DNA of 54,020 bases from Nonomuraea antri (GTDB lineage Bacteria; Actinomycetota; Actinomycetes; Streptosporangiales; Streptosporangiaceae). Positions 39,712 through 47,640 of the stretch are shown piece after piece. Numbering within the stretch: position 1 is the first letter of the stretch; every line of letters starts with the position of its first letter. The translations under genes were made by a program, and so were the position numbers. The notes below the pieces were generated by a model. That model was not told the origin of the DNA, did no database searches, and was given only the letters and a program-made list of their open reading frames with translations. The DNA is taken from NCBI RefSeq assembly GCF_013283785.1, contig NZ_JABCPZ010000050.1, forward strand, positions 1 to 54,020, written 5' to 3'.

Positions 39712-41469
39712 ATGAATGCGAGGCTGATCGCCGGCTCGCTGGCGTCGATCGCGGGCGCCGGCGTGATCGCGGGCACGCTGCTGGAGAGCGCGGCTCCCCT
39801 GCAGTGGGTGTTCATCGTGCTCGCCCTCGTCCTGCCCGGGCTGGGATTCCTGCTCGCGGTCCGGCGGCCGGAGCTGCGTTACGGCTGGCTGCTGCTGGCT
39901 GCGGCGCTCTTCCTGGGGCTGGGCGCGTTCGGCACCGGGTGGACCGTACGGTTCGGTCCGTCGCACCTCTCCGTCGCGCTGTCGGCGATGATGACCGTGT
40001 TCTACGGGCTGACCTGGATCTTCATCCCGCTGCTCTTCCCCGACGGCCGGTTGCCGTCGCGCCGGTGGCGGCCGGTCGCCTGGCTGGGCGCGGTGGCGGT
40101 CGCGCTGCACACGCTGGGCAACGTGTTCCTGCCGTTCCTGCCCGGGGGCGGGGACAACCCGATCACCCCGCACGGCCTGGTGGCCGTGTTCGCCTCCGGC
40201 CTCGGTCAGGCGCTGGCCGTCATCGTGGGCCTGGTCGTGCTGATCGGCCTGGTCGTGCGCCGGCGGCGGGCCTTGCCGCCCGAGCGCGGGCAGTACACGT
40301 GGATGGTCGCGGGCACGGCCGCGAACGTGGTCGGTTTCGTGGCGCTGGTCGTCTATCTGACCGGCAACGCGCACCCGGTGTTCGCCGTGCTCGGGCTGCT
40401 GACCACGATCGGCTCCCTGCCTGCCGCCATCCTGGTGGCGATCGTCCGGTACCGGCTGCTCGACCTGCGGCTGGGCCTGCGCGGCTCGCGGCTGCACCTG
40501 ATCTTCGACCTGCGGCCCACGGTGGACGAGGTGCTGACCGACCTGGGCAGCGCGCTGGCCGAGACGCCCGAGCCGGTGGAACAGCTCGACCGGCTGGCCG
40601 GCGCCGTACGCGGCGGGCTGGACGTGCGCTGGGCCGCCGTCACGCTGCCCGACGGCACCCGGGTGGTGTCTGGGCAGGAGGAGGGCGAGCCGGTGCTGAC
40701 CCTGCCCGTACGCGGCCAGGGCCGGATCGAGTGCGGCCCGCGCAACGGCGGCCGGCTGACCGCCGAGGACCGTCGGCTGCTGGCGGCGCTGGCCGTGCCC
40801 GTCGGCCTGGCCATCCAGAACGCCGGGCTGATCACCCGCCTGGTCAACGCCCAGGAGGCCGAGCGGCGGCGTATCGAGCGCAACATCCACGACGGCGTGC
40901 AGCAGCAGCTCGTCGCGCTCATCGCCGGGCTCGAACTGGCCCGCGCGATGGGCGAGCAGCCGGCGGCGGCGCGCGCGTCCGGGGCGCGCGGCGGCCAGGA
41001 CCTGCTCGCCGGCCTGCGTGAACAGGCCCGTCAGACCTTGCAGGACCTGCGCGAGCTGGCCGCCGGCATCCACCCGTCGGTGCTCAGCCAGGGCGGGCTG
41101 GTCGAGGCCGTGGAGGAACGCTGCTCCCGGCTGCCGGTGCACACCACCGTGACCGCCGAGCCCGGGCTGCGTGCCAGGCGCTACGCCGATGAGATCGAGG
41201 GCGCGATGTACTTCACGGTGAGCGAGGCGGTGGCCAACGCGCTCAAGCACGCCGGCGCGAGCGCCATCGAGGTGCGGCTCGAACACGCGGGCGGACGGCT
41301 GCGGGCCACCGTGGCCGACGACGGCAGAGGGTTCGGCCTGGCCGGCGTCCAGCGCCGGGGCCTGGCCACGCTGGCCGACCGGCTCGACGCGCTCGGCGGC
41401 GGGCTGGAGCTGCACAGTGAGCAGGGGAAGGGAACAAGGATGAACGCCTGGGTGCCGGTCGATGCCTGA
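39712..41469 (+). CDS. NarL-type sensor histidine kinase
   Basis: A 585-residue membrane kinase. The first 250 residues hold about seven hydrophobic helices. A GAF-like segment follows (DVRWAAVTLPDGTRVV...), then HisKA_3 with the phospho-acceptor His393 in RRRIERNIHDGVQQQLVALIAGLE, and an HATPase with SEAVANALKHAG (N box) and VADDGRGFG (G box). No extracytoplasmic sensor domain is obvious, so the membrane core may sense. It overlaps the response regulator by 8 bp. Confidence 0.92.
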   Translation: MNARLIAGSLASIAGAGVIAGTLLESAAPLQWVFIVLALVLPGLGFLLAVRRPELRYGWLLLAAALFLGLGAFGTGWTVRFGPSHLSVALSAMMTVFYGLTWIFIPLLFPDGRLPSRRWRPVAWLGAVAVALHTLGNVFLPFLPGGGDNPITPHGLVAVFASGLGQALAVIVGLVVLIGLVVRRRRALPPERGQYTWMVAGTAANVVGFVALVVYLTGNAHPVFAVLGLLTTIGSLPAAILVAIVRYRLLDLRLGLRGSRLHLIFDLRPTVDEVLTDLGSALAETPEPVEQLDRLAGAVRGGLDVRWAAVTLPDGTRVVSGQEEGEPVLTLPVRGQGRIECGPRNGGRLTAEDRRLLAALAVPVGLAIQNAGLITRLVNAQEAERRRIERNIHDGVQQQLVALIAGLELARAMGEQPAAARASGARGGQDLLAGLREQARQTLQDLRELAAGIHPSVLSQGGLVEAVEERCSRLPVHTTVTAEPGLRARRYADEIEGAMYFTVSEAVANALKHAGASAIEVRLEHAGGRLRATVADDGRGFGLAGVQRRGLATLADRLDALGGGLELHSEQGKGTRMNAWVPVDA

Positions 41470-42133
41470 CCGGATCAGGATCGTGGTGGCCGACGACCAC
41501 TATCTCGTCAGGGAGGGCACCCGCCAGTTGCTGGAGATGTCCGGCGAGGCGACGGTGGTCGGCGCGGTGGGCAACGCCGACGAACTGCTCGACGCGGTGC
41601 GCAGGCTCGCCCCCGACGTGGTGATCACCGACATCAGGATGCCGGGCGGCGCGTGGCGTCAGGGGTTCGAGGGCATCGACGCGGCCCACCGCGTGCACGC
41701 CGAGCACCCGGGCGTCGGCGTGGTCGTGCTGTCGCAGTTCTCCGACGCGTTGTTCGCGTTCGAGCTGTTCAAGCACGGCACCGCGGGCTTCGCCTACCTG
41801 CTCAAGGACCGGGTCGGCGACCTGGACGAACTGCTCGGCGCGATCAGGGCGGTGGCGTCGGGCGGCTCGGTGATCGACCCGAAGGTGGTCGAAGGGCTGC
41901 TGGCCAAGCGGGACGTGCGCGGCCAGCGGGAGGCGCTGACCCCCAGGGAACGCGACGTGCTGCGCGAGATGGCGCACGGGCGCTCCAACTCGGCCATCGC
42001 CAAGGCGCTGCACCTGTCGATCTCCTCGGTGGAGAAGAACGTCAACGCCATCTTCACCAAGCTCGGGCTGGAGAACAGCGGCGACGTGCACCGCAGGGTG
42101 GCCGCCGTGCTGGCGTACCTGGGACCCTCGTGA
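41462..42133 (+). CDS. NarL/FixJ response regulator
   Basis: A 223-residue regulator. The receiver has VVADDHYLVREG, phospho-acceptor Asp57 in VVITDIRMPGG, and the conserved Lys in YLLKDRVG. The C-terminal LuxR HTH is LTPRERDVLREMAHGRSNSAIAKALHLSISSVEKNVNAIFTKLGL. It is translationally coupled to the kinase; the target genes are unknown. It ends 8 bp from a convergent gene. Confidence 0.95.
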   Translation: MPDRIRIVVADDHYLVREGTRQLLEMSGEATVVGAVGNADELLDAVRRLAPDVVITDIRMPGGAWRQGFEGIDAAHRVHAEHPGVGVVVLSQFSDALFAFELFKHGTAGFAYLLKDRVGDLDELLGAIRAVASGGSVIDPKVVEGLLAKRDVRGQREALTPRERDVLREMAHGRSNSAIAKALHLSISSVEKNVNAIFTKLGLENSGDVHRRVAAVLAYLGPS

Positions 42134-42141
42134 TCGCCTGA

Positions 42142-42987
42142 TCAGCCGAAGACGGCGGGCGGCGGCACGGGGGCGAGCACCGGGTCGCCGTCCTTGATGG
42201 GGTAGGCGCCGGCCACGAAGTTGGTCAGCGCGTCGCCCTGGACGCAGCGGGCCTGCGTGAGCCCGCCGGCGGCACGCCGGGTCAGCTCGCCGATCGGCAG
42301 CTCGGCGCGCGAGGCGGCGACGATCAGGTTGCCGAAGCGCCGCCCGCGCATCACGCCGGGCTCGGCCAGCAGCACCACGTGCCGGAACGTGCCGCGCACG
42401 GTGGCCAGCAGCCGCTTGGCGAACGCCAGGCCCTTGCCGTCGGCCAGGTTGATCAGCAGCGTGCCGTCGGGACGCAGCACCCTGGCGATGTCGCCCATGT
42501 ATTCGGCGGTGGCCAGCTCGACCGGCATGGTGGCGCCGGTGAAGGCGTCCAGGACGAACAGGTCGGCCGAGTCGTCCCAGATCTTGGCGGTGCCCTCGCG
42601 GCCACCCTGGACGATGACCTTGAGCTTGGGCACCGAGCGCAGGTCGAGCTGTTCGCGCACCAGGTCGACCAGCCGGTCGTCGGGCTCGATCACGATGTGC
42701 CTGGAGCCGGGGCGGGTGGCGGTCACGTAACGGGGGATCGTGCAGGCTCCGCCGCCCACGTGCACGCAGCTCAGCGGGCCCTCGTCGAGCAGGTCGATGA
42801 CGTCGGCCATGAGGCGTACGTACTCGAATTCCAGATATGTGGGGTCTTGTAGATCGACGTACGACTGCGGTACGCCATCCTTGGACAGCACCCAGCCGTC
42901 CTGCCTGTCCAGATCCCGGAGCAGTTCGACCTCGCCGAACGTCACCGGGTACCGGCCGGGCATCGGTTCCCGCTGTCCACGTGCCAC
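42142..42987 (-). CDS. Spermidine-synthase-like methyltransferase-fold protein
   Basis: A 281-residue protein of the spermidine synthase superfamily. Its features are SYVDLQDPTYLEFEYVRLMADVIDLL, motif I CVHVGGGACTIPRYV, HIVIEPDDRLVDLVREQL, DLFVLDAFTGATMP (Asp) and RVLRPDGTLLINLADG. The usual polyamine-site signature is not conserved, so the true substrate is open. GTG 42987 with AGGAGG 8 nt before it is far better than ATG 42963. The gene is divergent from a PBP gene, with only 25 bp between start codons. Confidence 0.85.
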   Translation of the reverse strand: MARGQREPMPGRYPVTFGEVELLRDLDRQDGWVLSKDGVPQSYVDLQDPTYLEFEYVRLMADVIDLLDEGPLSCVHVGGGACTIPRYVTATRPGSRHIVIEPDDRLVDLVREQLDLRSVPKLKVIVQGGREGTAKIWDDSADLFVLDAFTGATMPVELATAEYMGDIARVLRPDGTLLINLADGKGLAFAKRLLATVRGTFRHVVLLAEPGVMRGRRFGNLIVAASRAELPIGELTRRAAGGLTQARCVQGDALTNFVAGAYPIKDGDPVLAPVPPPAVFG

Positions 42988-43012
42988 GCTGATCCCCTCC
43001 TGGGAGAACCGT

Positions 43013-44545
43013 ATGCGACGACGAAGGCTGATTGTGCTCGTTAGCGCGCTTCTCGCGGTATTCGGGGCGGCCGCGTTCGCGATCCTGGCCGCGGACCGGG
43101 TGAGGGGGAGCGCGGCGAACATCGCGGCGGCGTACTTCGCGGCCTGGCGCAGATCCGACTTCGGCGCCATGGCGCGGCTGGTGGACCGGCCGCCGGGCGA
43201 CTTCGTCTCGCGGCACTTCGCGCTGTCGGAGAAACTGCACGTGGAGTCGCTGGAACTGACCTTGGGGCAGCTGAAGAGCACCGGCGAGAATGCGGCCGAG
43301 GTGCCGTTCGGCGGGGTCAGGACGCTGCGCGAGTTCGGCGCCTGGCCGTTCGAGTCGACGCTGCGGCTGGGCGTGCGCGACAGGGCGTGGAAGGTGATCT
43401 GGGCGCCCGAGACGCTGCACCCGCTGCTCAAGGACGGCGGCACGCTGGAGCTCAACGAGATCGCCGCCGCCCCGGTCGAGCTCGTCACCAGGGAAGGCAG
43501 CAAGATCCCCAACGACAGCTACGCCGAGGCCTACCTCGCCGCGCTCAGACCCGAGTTCGAAAGCGCCAACCACGGCTGGGAGCTGGTCGCGCAGCAGCCG
43601 GGGCGGCCGCCCAAGCGGCTCAAGAGCATCGCGGCCGAGGCGGAGCACGAGCGCACCACGCTCTCGCGCGCCGTGCAGGCCGCCGCCGCCCGGGCGCTGG
43701 ACGACACCCCCGACGCGGCCATCATCGCCTTACGCCCGAGCACCGGCGAGATCCTGGCCCTGGCCGACCGGCTGACCGACAACTACAGCGCCATCGAGGA
43801 CGTCTTCCCGCCCGGCTCGACGTTCAAGACGATCACGGCGGCCGCGCTGCTCGGGGCCGGGATGTCGCCGTCCGACGAGCTGGGCTGCCCGGGCAGCTAC
43901 TCGATCCCGGAGCACCAGCCGTACGTCAACGACGGCGAGGTGGACCGCGGCCTGGTGAGCTTCGCCGACGCGTTCGCCTACTCCTGCAACACCACGTTCG
44001 TCGAGCAGGCCACGACCAAACTCACGCTGAGCGAGCTGCGCGAGGTGGCCGAGGCGTGGGGCTTCGCCCGGCCGATCGCCACCGGCGTGGGCGGCACCTG
44101 CGGCTCGATGGAGGACGCCGGCGACCTGAACGAGCTCGCCCTGGACGCCATCGGCCAGGGCACGGTGCAGGCCAGCCCGCTGTGCATGGCCGCGATCGCG
44201 GCGGCGGTGCAGAACGGCACCTGGCGCTCGCCGCGGCTGCTGTCGGCGGCCCAGGTACGCCGGCTGGACAGCCCGCCGCACGCCCCGGTGGCGATCCACC
44301 CGGAGATCGTGGCCGCGCTGCGGGAGATGATGGCGGCCGTCGTCGACCACGGCACGGCCGGCGCCGCCGGGCTGCCGGAAGGCGTGGCCGGCAAGACCGG
44401 CACGGCCGAGGTGGAGGGCGACGAGTCGCACGCCTGGTTCATCGGCTACCGCGGTGACCTGGCCTTCTGCGTGTTCGTACGGAACGGGGGCGGCGGCGGC
44501 GCGGTGGCGGCGCCACTCGCGGCCCGCTTCCTGAACGGACTGTGA
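43013..44545 (+). CDS. Penicillin-binding protein with MecA_N-like domain
   Basis: A 510-residue bitopic PBP. An N-terminal anchor (about residues 6-27) is followed by an NTF2-like MecA_N region (AAYFAAWRRSDFGAMARLVDRPPGDFVSRHFALSEKL), a linker, and a transpeptidase domain. That domain has Ser269 in PPGSTFKTI (SxxK), Ser324-Cys-Asn in YSCNTT (SxN) and Lys461 in AGKTGTAE (KTG). MecA_N PBPs are often low-affinity targets that confer beta-lactam tolerance. It is divergent from the spermidine-synthase-like gene with overlapping upstream regions; the SD is GGGAGA. Confidence 0.9.
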   Translation: MRRRRLIVLVSALLAVFGAAAFAILAADRVRGSAANIAAAYFAAWRRSDFGAMARLVDRPPGDFVSRHFALSEKLHVESLELTLGQLKSTGENAAEVPFGGVRTLREFGAWPFESTLRLGVRDRAWKVIWAPETLHPLLKDGGTLELNEIAAAPVELVTREGSKIPNDSYAEAYLAALRPEFESANHGWELVAQQPGRPPKRLKSIAAEAEHERTTLSRAVQAAAARALDDTPDAAIIALRPSTGEILALADRLTDNYSAIEDVFPPGSTFKTITAAALLGAGMSPSDELGCPGSYSIPEHQPYVNDGEVDRGLVSFADAFAYSCNTTFVEQATTKLTLSELREVAEAWGFARPIATGVGGTCGSMEDAGDLNELALDAIGQGTVQASPLCMAAIAAAVQNGTWRSPRLLSAAQVRRLDSPPHAPVAIHPEIVAALREMMAAVVDHGTAGAAGLPEGVAGKTGTAEVEGDESHAWFIGYRGDLAFCVFVRNGGGGGAVAAPLAARFLNGL

Positions 44546-44575
44546 CCTGCCACACCACGGCGGATCAAGGGCGCT

Positions 44576-44595
44576 AACCTACGCTACCGTAGGTT
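44576..44595 (+). promoter_or_regulatory. TetR-like palindrome upstream of the hemolysin III gene
   Basis: AACCTACG (44576-44583) and CGTAGGTT (44588-44595) form a perfect 8-4-8 dyad ending 2 bp before the ATG. A TACGCT -10-like element lies in it, and no SD is seen, so the mRNA may be leaderless and repressor-blocked. Confidence 0.6.
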
Positions 44596-44597
44596 TC

Positions 44598-45245
44598 ATG
44601 ACGACCATCACCGTGAAGCCGAGGCTGCGTGGCTGGTTGCACACAGGAGCACTGCCCGTGACGCTGGTCGCCGGGTTCGTGCTCGTGGCGCTCGGCCCCA
44701 CCCTGCAGGCGCGGCTGGCCTCGGCCGTGTACGCGATCACCTCGGCGTTGCTGTTCGGCATCTCGGCCACCTATCACCGGGGACGTCTGGGCCCCAGGCT
44801 GGCCGAGGCGCTGCGCAGGTTCGACCACGCCAACATCTATTTGATCATCGCGGGCACCTACACGCCCTTCACCCTGCTGGCGCTGGACGGCGCGGCCCGC
44901 TGGACGGTGCTCGGCGTGATCTGGGGCGGCGCGCTGGCCGGGGTGTTGTTCCGGGTGTTCTGGATGGGCGCGCCGCGCTGGTTGTACACCGTGCTCTACC
45001 TCGGGCTCGGCTGGACCGCGATCTTCGTCATGCCGCAGCTGGTCGAGGGCGCGGGCGTGGCCGCCGTGGTGCTGGTGGCCGTCGGCGGCGTCTTCTACTC
45101 CGCGGGAGCCGTCGTGTACGGCCTGCGCCGGCCCGACCCTTCGCCCGATTGGTTCGGATTTCACGAGGTCTTCCACGCTTTCACCATCGCGGCCTATCTG
45201 GTGCAGTACATCGCGGTGTCGATCGTGGTCTACTCGCACGTGTGA
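44598..45245 (+). CDS. Hemolysin III (PAQR/YqfA) family membrane protein
   Basis: A 215-residue protein with seven helices. Conserved family residues are seen in GISATYHRGRL (SxxxH), FDHANIYLIIAGTYTPFTLLAL and the C-terminal FHEVFHAFTIAAYLVQYIAV with His pairs likely binding zinc. The PAQR-like hydrolase role is inferred; haemolysis is not established for most members. It is coupled to the PPOX gene by GTGA overlap. Confidence 0.92.
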   Translation: MTTITVKPRLRGWLHTGALPVTLVAGFVLVALGPTLQARLASAVYAITSALLFGISATYHRGRLGPRLAEALRRFDHANIYLIIAGTYTPFTLLALDGAARWTVLGVIWGGALAGVLFRVFWMGAPRWLYTVLYLGLGWTAIFVMPQLVEGAGVAAVVLVAVGGVFYSAGAVVYGLRRPDPSPDWFGFHEVFHAFTIAAYLVQYIAVSIVVYSHV

Positions 45246-45619
45246 ACAATCTTGCCGCGCTCGGGGACGAGCAGTACGTCTCGGTGACGACCTATCGCAA
45301 GGACGGCACGCCCGTCCCGACGCCCGTCTGGGTGGCACGAGACGGTGACGCGCTGGTCTTCTGGACCGTCGCGGCCTCGGCGAAGATCAAGCGGATCGGG
45401 AACAACCCCGAGGTCGCCGTGGCGGGCTGCGACGTGCGCGGCAGGACCCACGGCAGCCAGGTCAAGGGGCGGGCCGAAGTGCTCGACGCGGCGGGCACCG
45501 AGCGGGTGCGCGGGCTGCTCAAGCGCAAGTACGGGCTGTCCGGCCGCGTCGTGCTGCTGTTCAGCACGCTGCGCAGGGGCCGCGCGGGCACGGTGGGAGT
45601 GCGCGTCACGATCATTTGA
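45242..45619 (+). CDS. PPOX-class F420/FMN-dependent oxidoreductase-like protein
   Basis: A 125-residue split-barrel protein: LGDEQYVSVTTYRKDGTPVPTPVWVARDGDALVFWTVAASAKIKRIGNNPEVAVAGCDVRGRTHG, then QVKGRAEVLD. Actinobacterial members with this N-terminus often use F420, but the cofactor is not certain. GTG 45242 overlaps the hemolysin III stop, so the two are co-translated. Confidence 0.85.
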   Translation: MNNLAALGDEQYVSVTTYRKDGTPVPTPVWVARDGDALVFWTVAASAKIKRIGNNPEVAVAGCDVRGRTHGSQVKGRAEVLDAAGTERVRGLLKRKYGLSGRVVLLFSTLRRGRAGTVGVRVTII

Positions 45620-45687
45620 CCCGCCTCTGGCCTGCCTTGGCCCGCCGGCCGGTGCTTTCTCCGCCGCCGGGGGAAGACACCCTCACT

Positions 45688-46263
45688 ATGGGTGCGATGG
45701 GACCGGTCGGCGCGGCCGGCTTGGCGGGCTTCTCCAGGAACTGGTGGCTGCTGCTCGTGCGCGGGATCGCGGCCGTCGTCTTCGGCGTGCTGGCGCTGTT
45801 CTGGCCCGCGATCACGGTGCTGGTGCTGGTGATCTGCTTCGGCGCGTACGCCATCGTGAGCGGGGCGTTCTCGTTGTTCGCCGGGTTCAGGCACGGGCAG
45901 GGGTCGCGCGGCTGGCTGATTTTCTCCGGAATTATCGGGATATTGGCCGGGATTGTGGCCTTTGTCTGGCCGGGAATCACGTCGTTGGCGTTGTTGTATC
46001 TCATCGCCTTCTGGGCGATCTTCGCCGGGGTGGCGGAGATCGTCGCGGGCATTCAGCTCCGCAAGGCGATCACCAATGAGTGGATGCTCATCGTCGGCGG
46101 CATTCTGTCGGTGATCGTCGGCGTGCTGCTGATCGTCTGGCCGGGGGCGGGCATGATCAGCCTCGCCTGGCTGCTCGGGATCTTCGCGCTCCTGTACGGC
46201 ATCACGATGATCGTTCTTTCCTTCCGGGTGAAGAACCTCGCGCGTAACGCCGGGTTGCCGTAA
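45688..46263 (+). CDS. HdeD/DUF308-like membrane protein
   Basis: A 191-residue protein with six helices in three similar pairs (for example LLLVRGIAAVVFGVLALFWPAITVLVLVICFGAYAIVSGAFSLF). WPG/WPA turns recur near residues 44, 98 and 151. HdeD in E. coli protects against acid; the function here is unknown. ATG 45688 or 45697 are both possible. The gene stands alone in the same direction as its neighbours. Confidence 0.88.
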   Translation: MGAMGPVGAAGLAGFSRNWWLLLVRGIAAVVFGVLALFWPAITVLVLVICFGAYAIVSGAFSLFAGFRHGQGSRGWLIFSGIIGILAGIVAFVWPGITSLALLYLIAFWAIFAGVAEIVAGIQLRKAITNEWMLIVGGILSVIVGVLLIVWPGAGMISLAWLLGIFALLYGITMIVLSFRVKNLARNAGLP

Positions 46264-46281
46264 ATTTTTCGGATATATCGG

Positions 46282-46298
46282 CGTTCCCACGGGGAACG
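46282..46298 (+). promoter_or_regulatory. Inverted repeat at the lat promoter
   Basis: CGTTCCC (46282-46288) and GGGAACG (46292-46298) flank ACG. It lies just downstream of TATATC (46274-46279), near the expected start point, 31 bp before the lat ATG. The position fits a repressor operator. Confidence 0.5.
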
Positions 46299-46329
46299 TA
46301 TGGCATGTCTGGCTCACCGTGGAGGAGAC

Positions 46330-47610
46330 ATGGACGTACACACCCGCCTTTCCCGCCATCTGCTCGTCGACGGCTACCGGCTCGTGCTCGATCTGGGCCG
46401 CAGCCGCGGATCGTGGCTCGTCGACGCCCGTAACGGCCGCCGCTACCTGGACTTCTACACCTTCTTCGCGTCCGCGCCGCTGGGCGTGAACCCGCCTTTC
46501 GACCCGGAGTTCACCGCCCTGCTCGGCGAGATCGCCCGCAACAAGCCGGCCAATCCCGACATCTACACCGAGCAGCTGGCGGACTTCGTCGACACGTTCA
46601 CCCGCGTGCTGGGTGATCCGGCGCTCCCGCGGCTGTTCTTCGTCGAGGGCGGGGCGTTGGCGGTGGAGAACGCGCTGAAAACCGCTTTCGACTGGAAGAG
46701 TCGTAAGAATGAGGCGGAAGGCCGTTCGCGAGACCTCGGCGGCAAAGTACTCCACCTCACCAAGGCCTTCCACGGCCGCAGCGGCTACACACTGAGCCTG
46801 ACCAATACCGAACCGGGCAAGACCGACCGCTTTCCGCAGTTCGACTGGCCGCGCATCGACGTCCCCGCCATTCACCACGGCGACGTGGAGGCGGCCGAGG
46901 AACGGGCGCTCGCCCAGGCCAGGGCGGCCTTCGAGGCGCATCCGCACGACATCGCCTGCTTCATCGCCGAACCCATCCAGGGCGAGGGCGGCGACAACCA
47001 CATGCGCGCCGAGTTCCTGCAGGCCATGCAGGCCCTGTGCCACGAGCACGACGCCCTGTTCATCCTGGACGAGGTCCAGACCGGCGGCGGCACCACCGGC
47101 ACGCCGTGGGCCTACCAGCAACTGGGGCTCGAGCCCGACGTGGTGGCGTTCGCCAAGAAGGTCCAGGTGGGCGGCATCATGGCCGGACGCCGCGTGGAAC
47201 AGGTGCCCGACAACGTCTTCACCACCAGCGGCCGCATCAACTCCACCTGGGGCGGCGGCCTCGTCGACATGGTGCGCAGCCGGGGCATCCTGGAGATCGT
47301 CGAACGCGAGGGGCTGATCGCCCGCGCGGGCACGGTCGGCGCGCTGCTCCTGGAAGGGCTCACCAAGCTGGAGGCCGAGCACCCGGAGACGCTCTCCAAC
47401 GTCCGCGGCCGCGGTCTCATGTGCGCCTTCGACCTGCGGGGCGCGGCCGAGCGCGACACGCTGGTGACGCGGCTGCGCGAGGACGAGGGCGTGGTCGTGC
47501 TGCCGTGCGGGCCGCGCTCGGTCCGGCTCCGGCCCGCGCTCAACATCCCCGAGCCGGATCTGGATCTCGGCCTCGCCGCCCTCGCCACCGCGCTCTCCCG
47601 GCCGCTCTGA
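46330..47610 (+). CDS. lat: L-lysine 6-aminotransferase (LAT)
   Basis: A 426-residue class III PLP aminotransferase close to mycobacterial Rv3290c: RRYLDFYTFFASAPLGVNPP, NKPANPDIYTEQLADFVDTF, FVEGGALAVENALKTAFDWKSRKN, LTKAFHGRSGYTLSLTNT, CFIAEPIQGEGGDNHMR, ILDEVQTGGGTTGTPWAYQQ and the PLP Lys in AFAKKVQVGG (276/277). It converts lysine plus 2-oxoglutarate to aminoadipate semialdehyde (cyclising to piperideine-6-carboxylate). GGAGGAG precedes ATG 46330. There are no beta-lactam biosynthesis genes nearby, so stationary-phase lysine metabolism is more likely. Confidence 0.92.
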   Translation: MDVHTRLSRHLLVDGYRLVLDLGRSRGSWLVDARNGRRYLDFYTFFASAPLGVNPPFDPEFTALLGEIARNKPANPDIYTEQLADFVDTFTRVLGDPALPRLFFVEGGALAVENALKTAFDWKSRKNEAEGRSRDLGGKVLHLTKAFHGRSGYTLSLTNTEPGKTDRFPQFDWPRIDVPAIHHGDVEAAEERALAQARAAFEAHPHDIACFIAEPIQGEGGDNHMRAEFLQAMQALCHEHDALFILDEVQTGGGTTGTPWAYQQLGLEPDVVAFAKKVQVGGIMAGRRVEQVPDNVFTTSGRINSTWGGGLVDMVRSRGILEIVEREGLIARAGTVGALLLEGLTKLEAEHPETLSNVRGRGLMCAFDLRGAAERDTLVTRLREDEGVVVLPCGPRSVRLRPALNIPEPDLDLGLAALATALSRPL

Positions 47611-47640
47611 CGTCCCGCCCGGCCCGGCCTGCTCGTCGGG

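Noticed and set aside
46330..47610. A cephamycin-type biosynthetic cluster around lat
   Set aside because: No pcbAB, pcbC, cefE or cefD-like genes are present; the neighbours are general metabolism and membrane genes.
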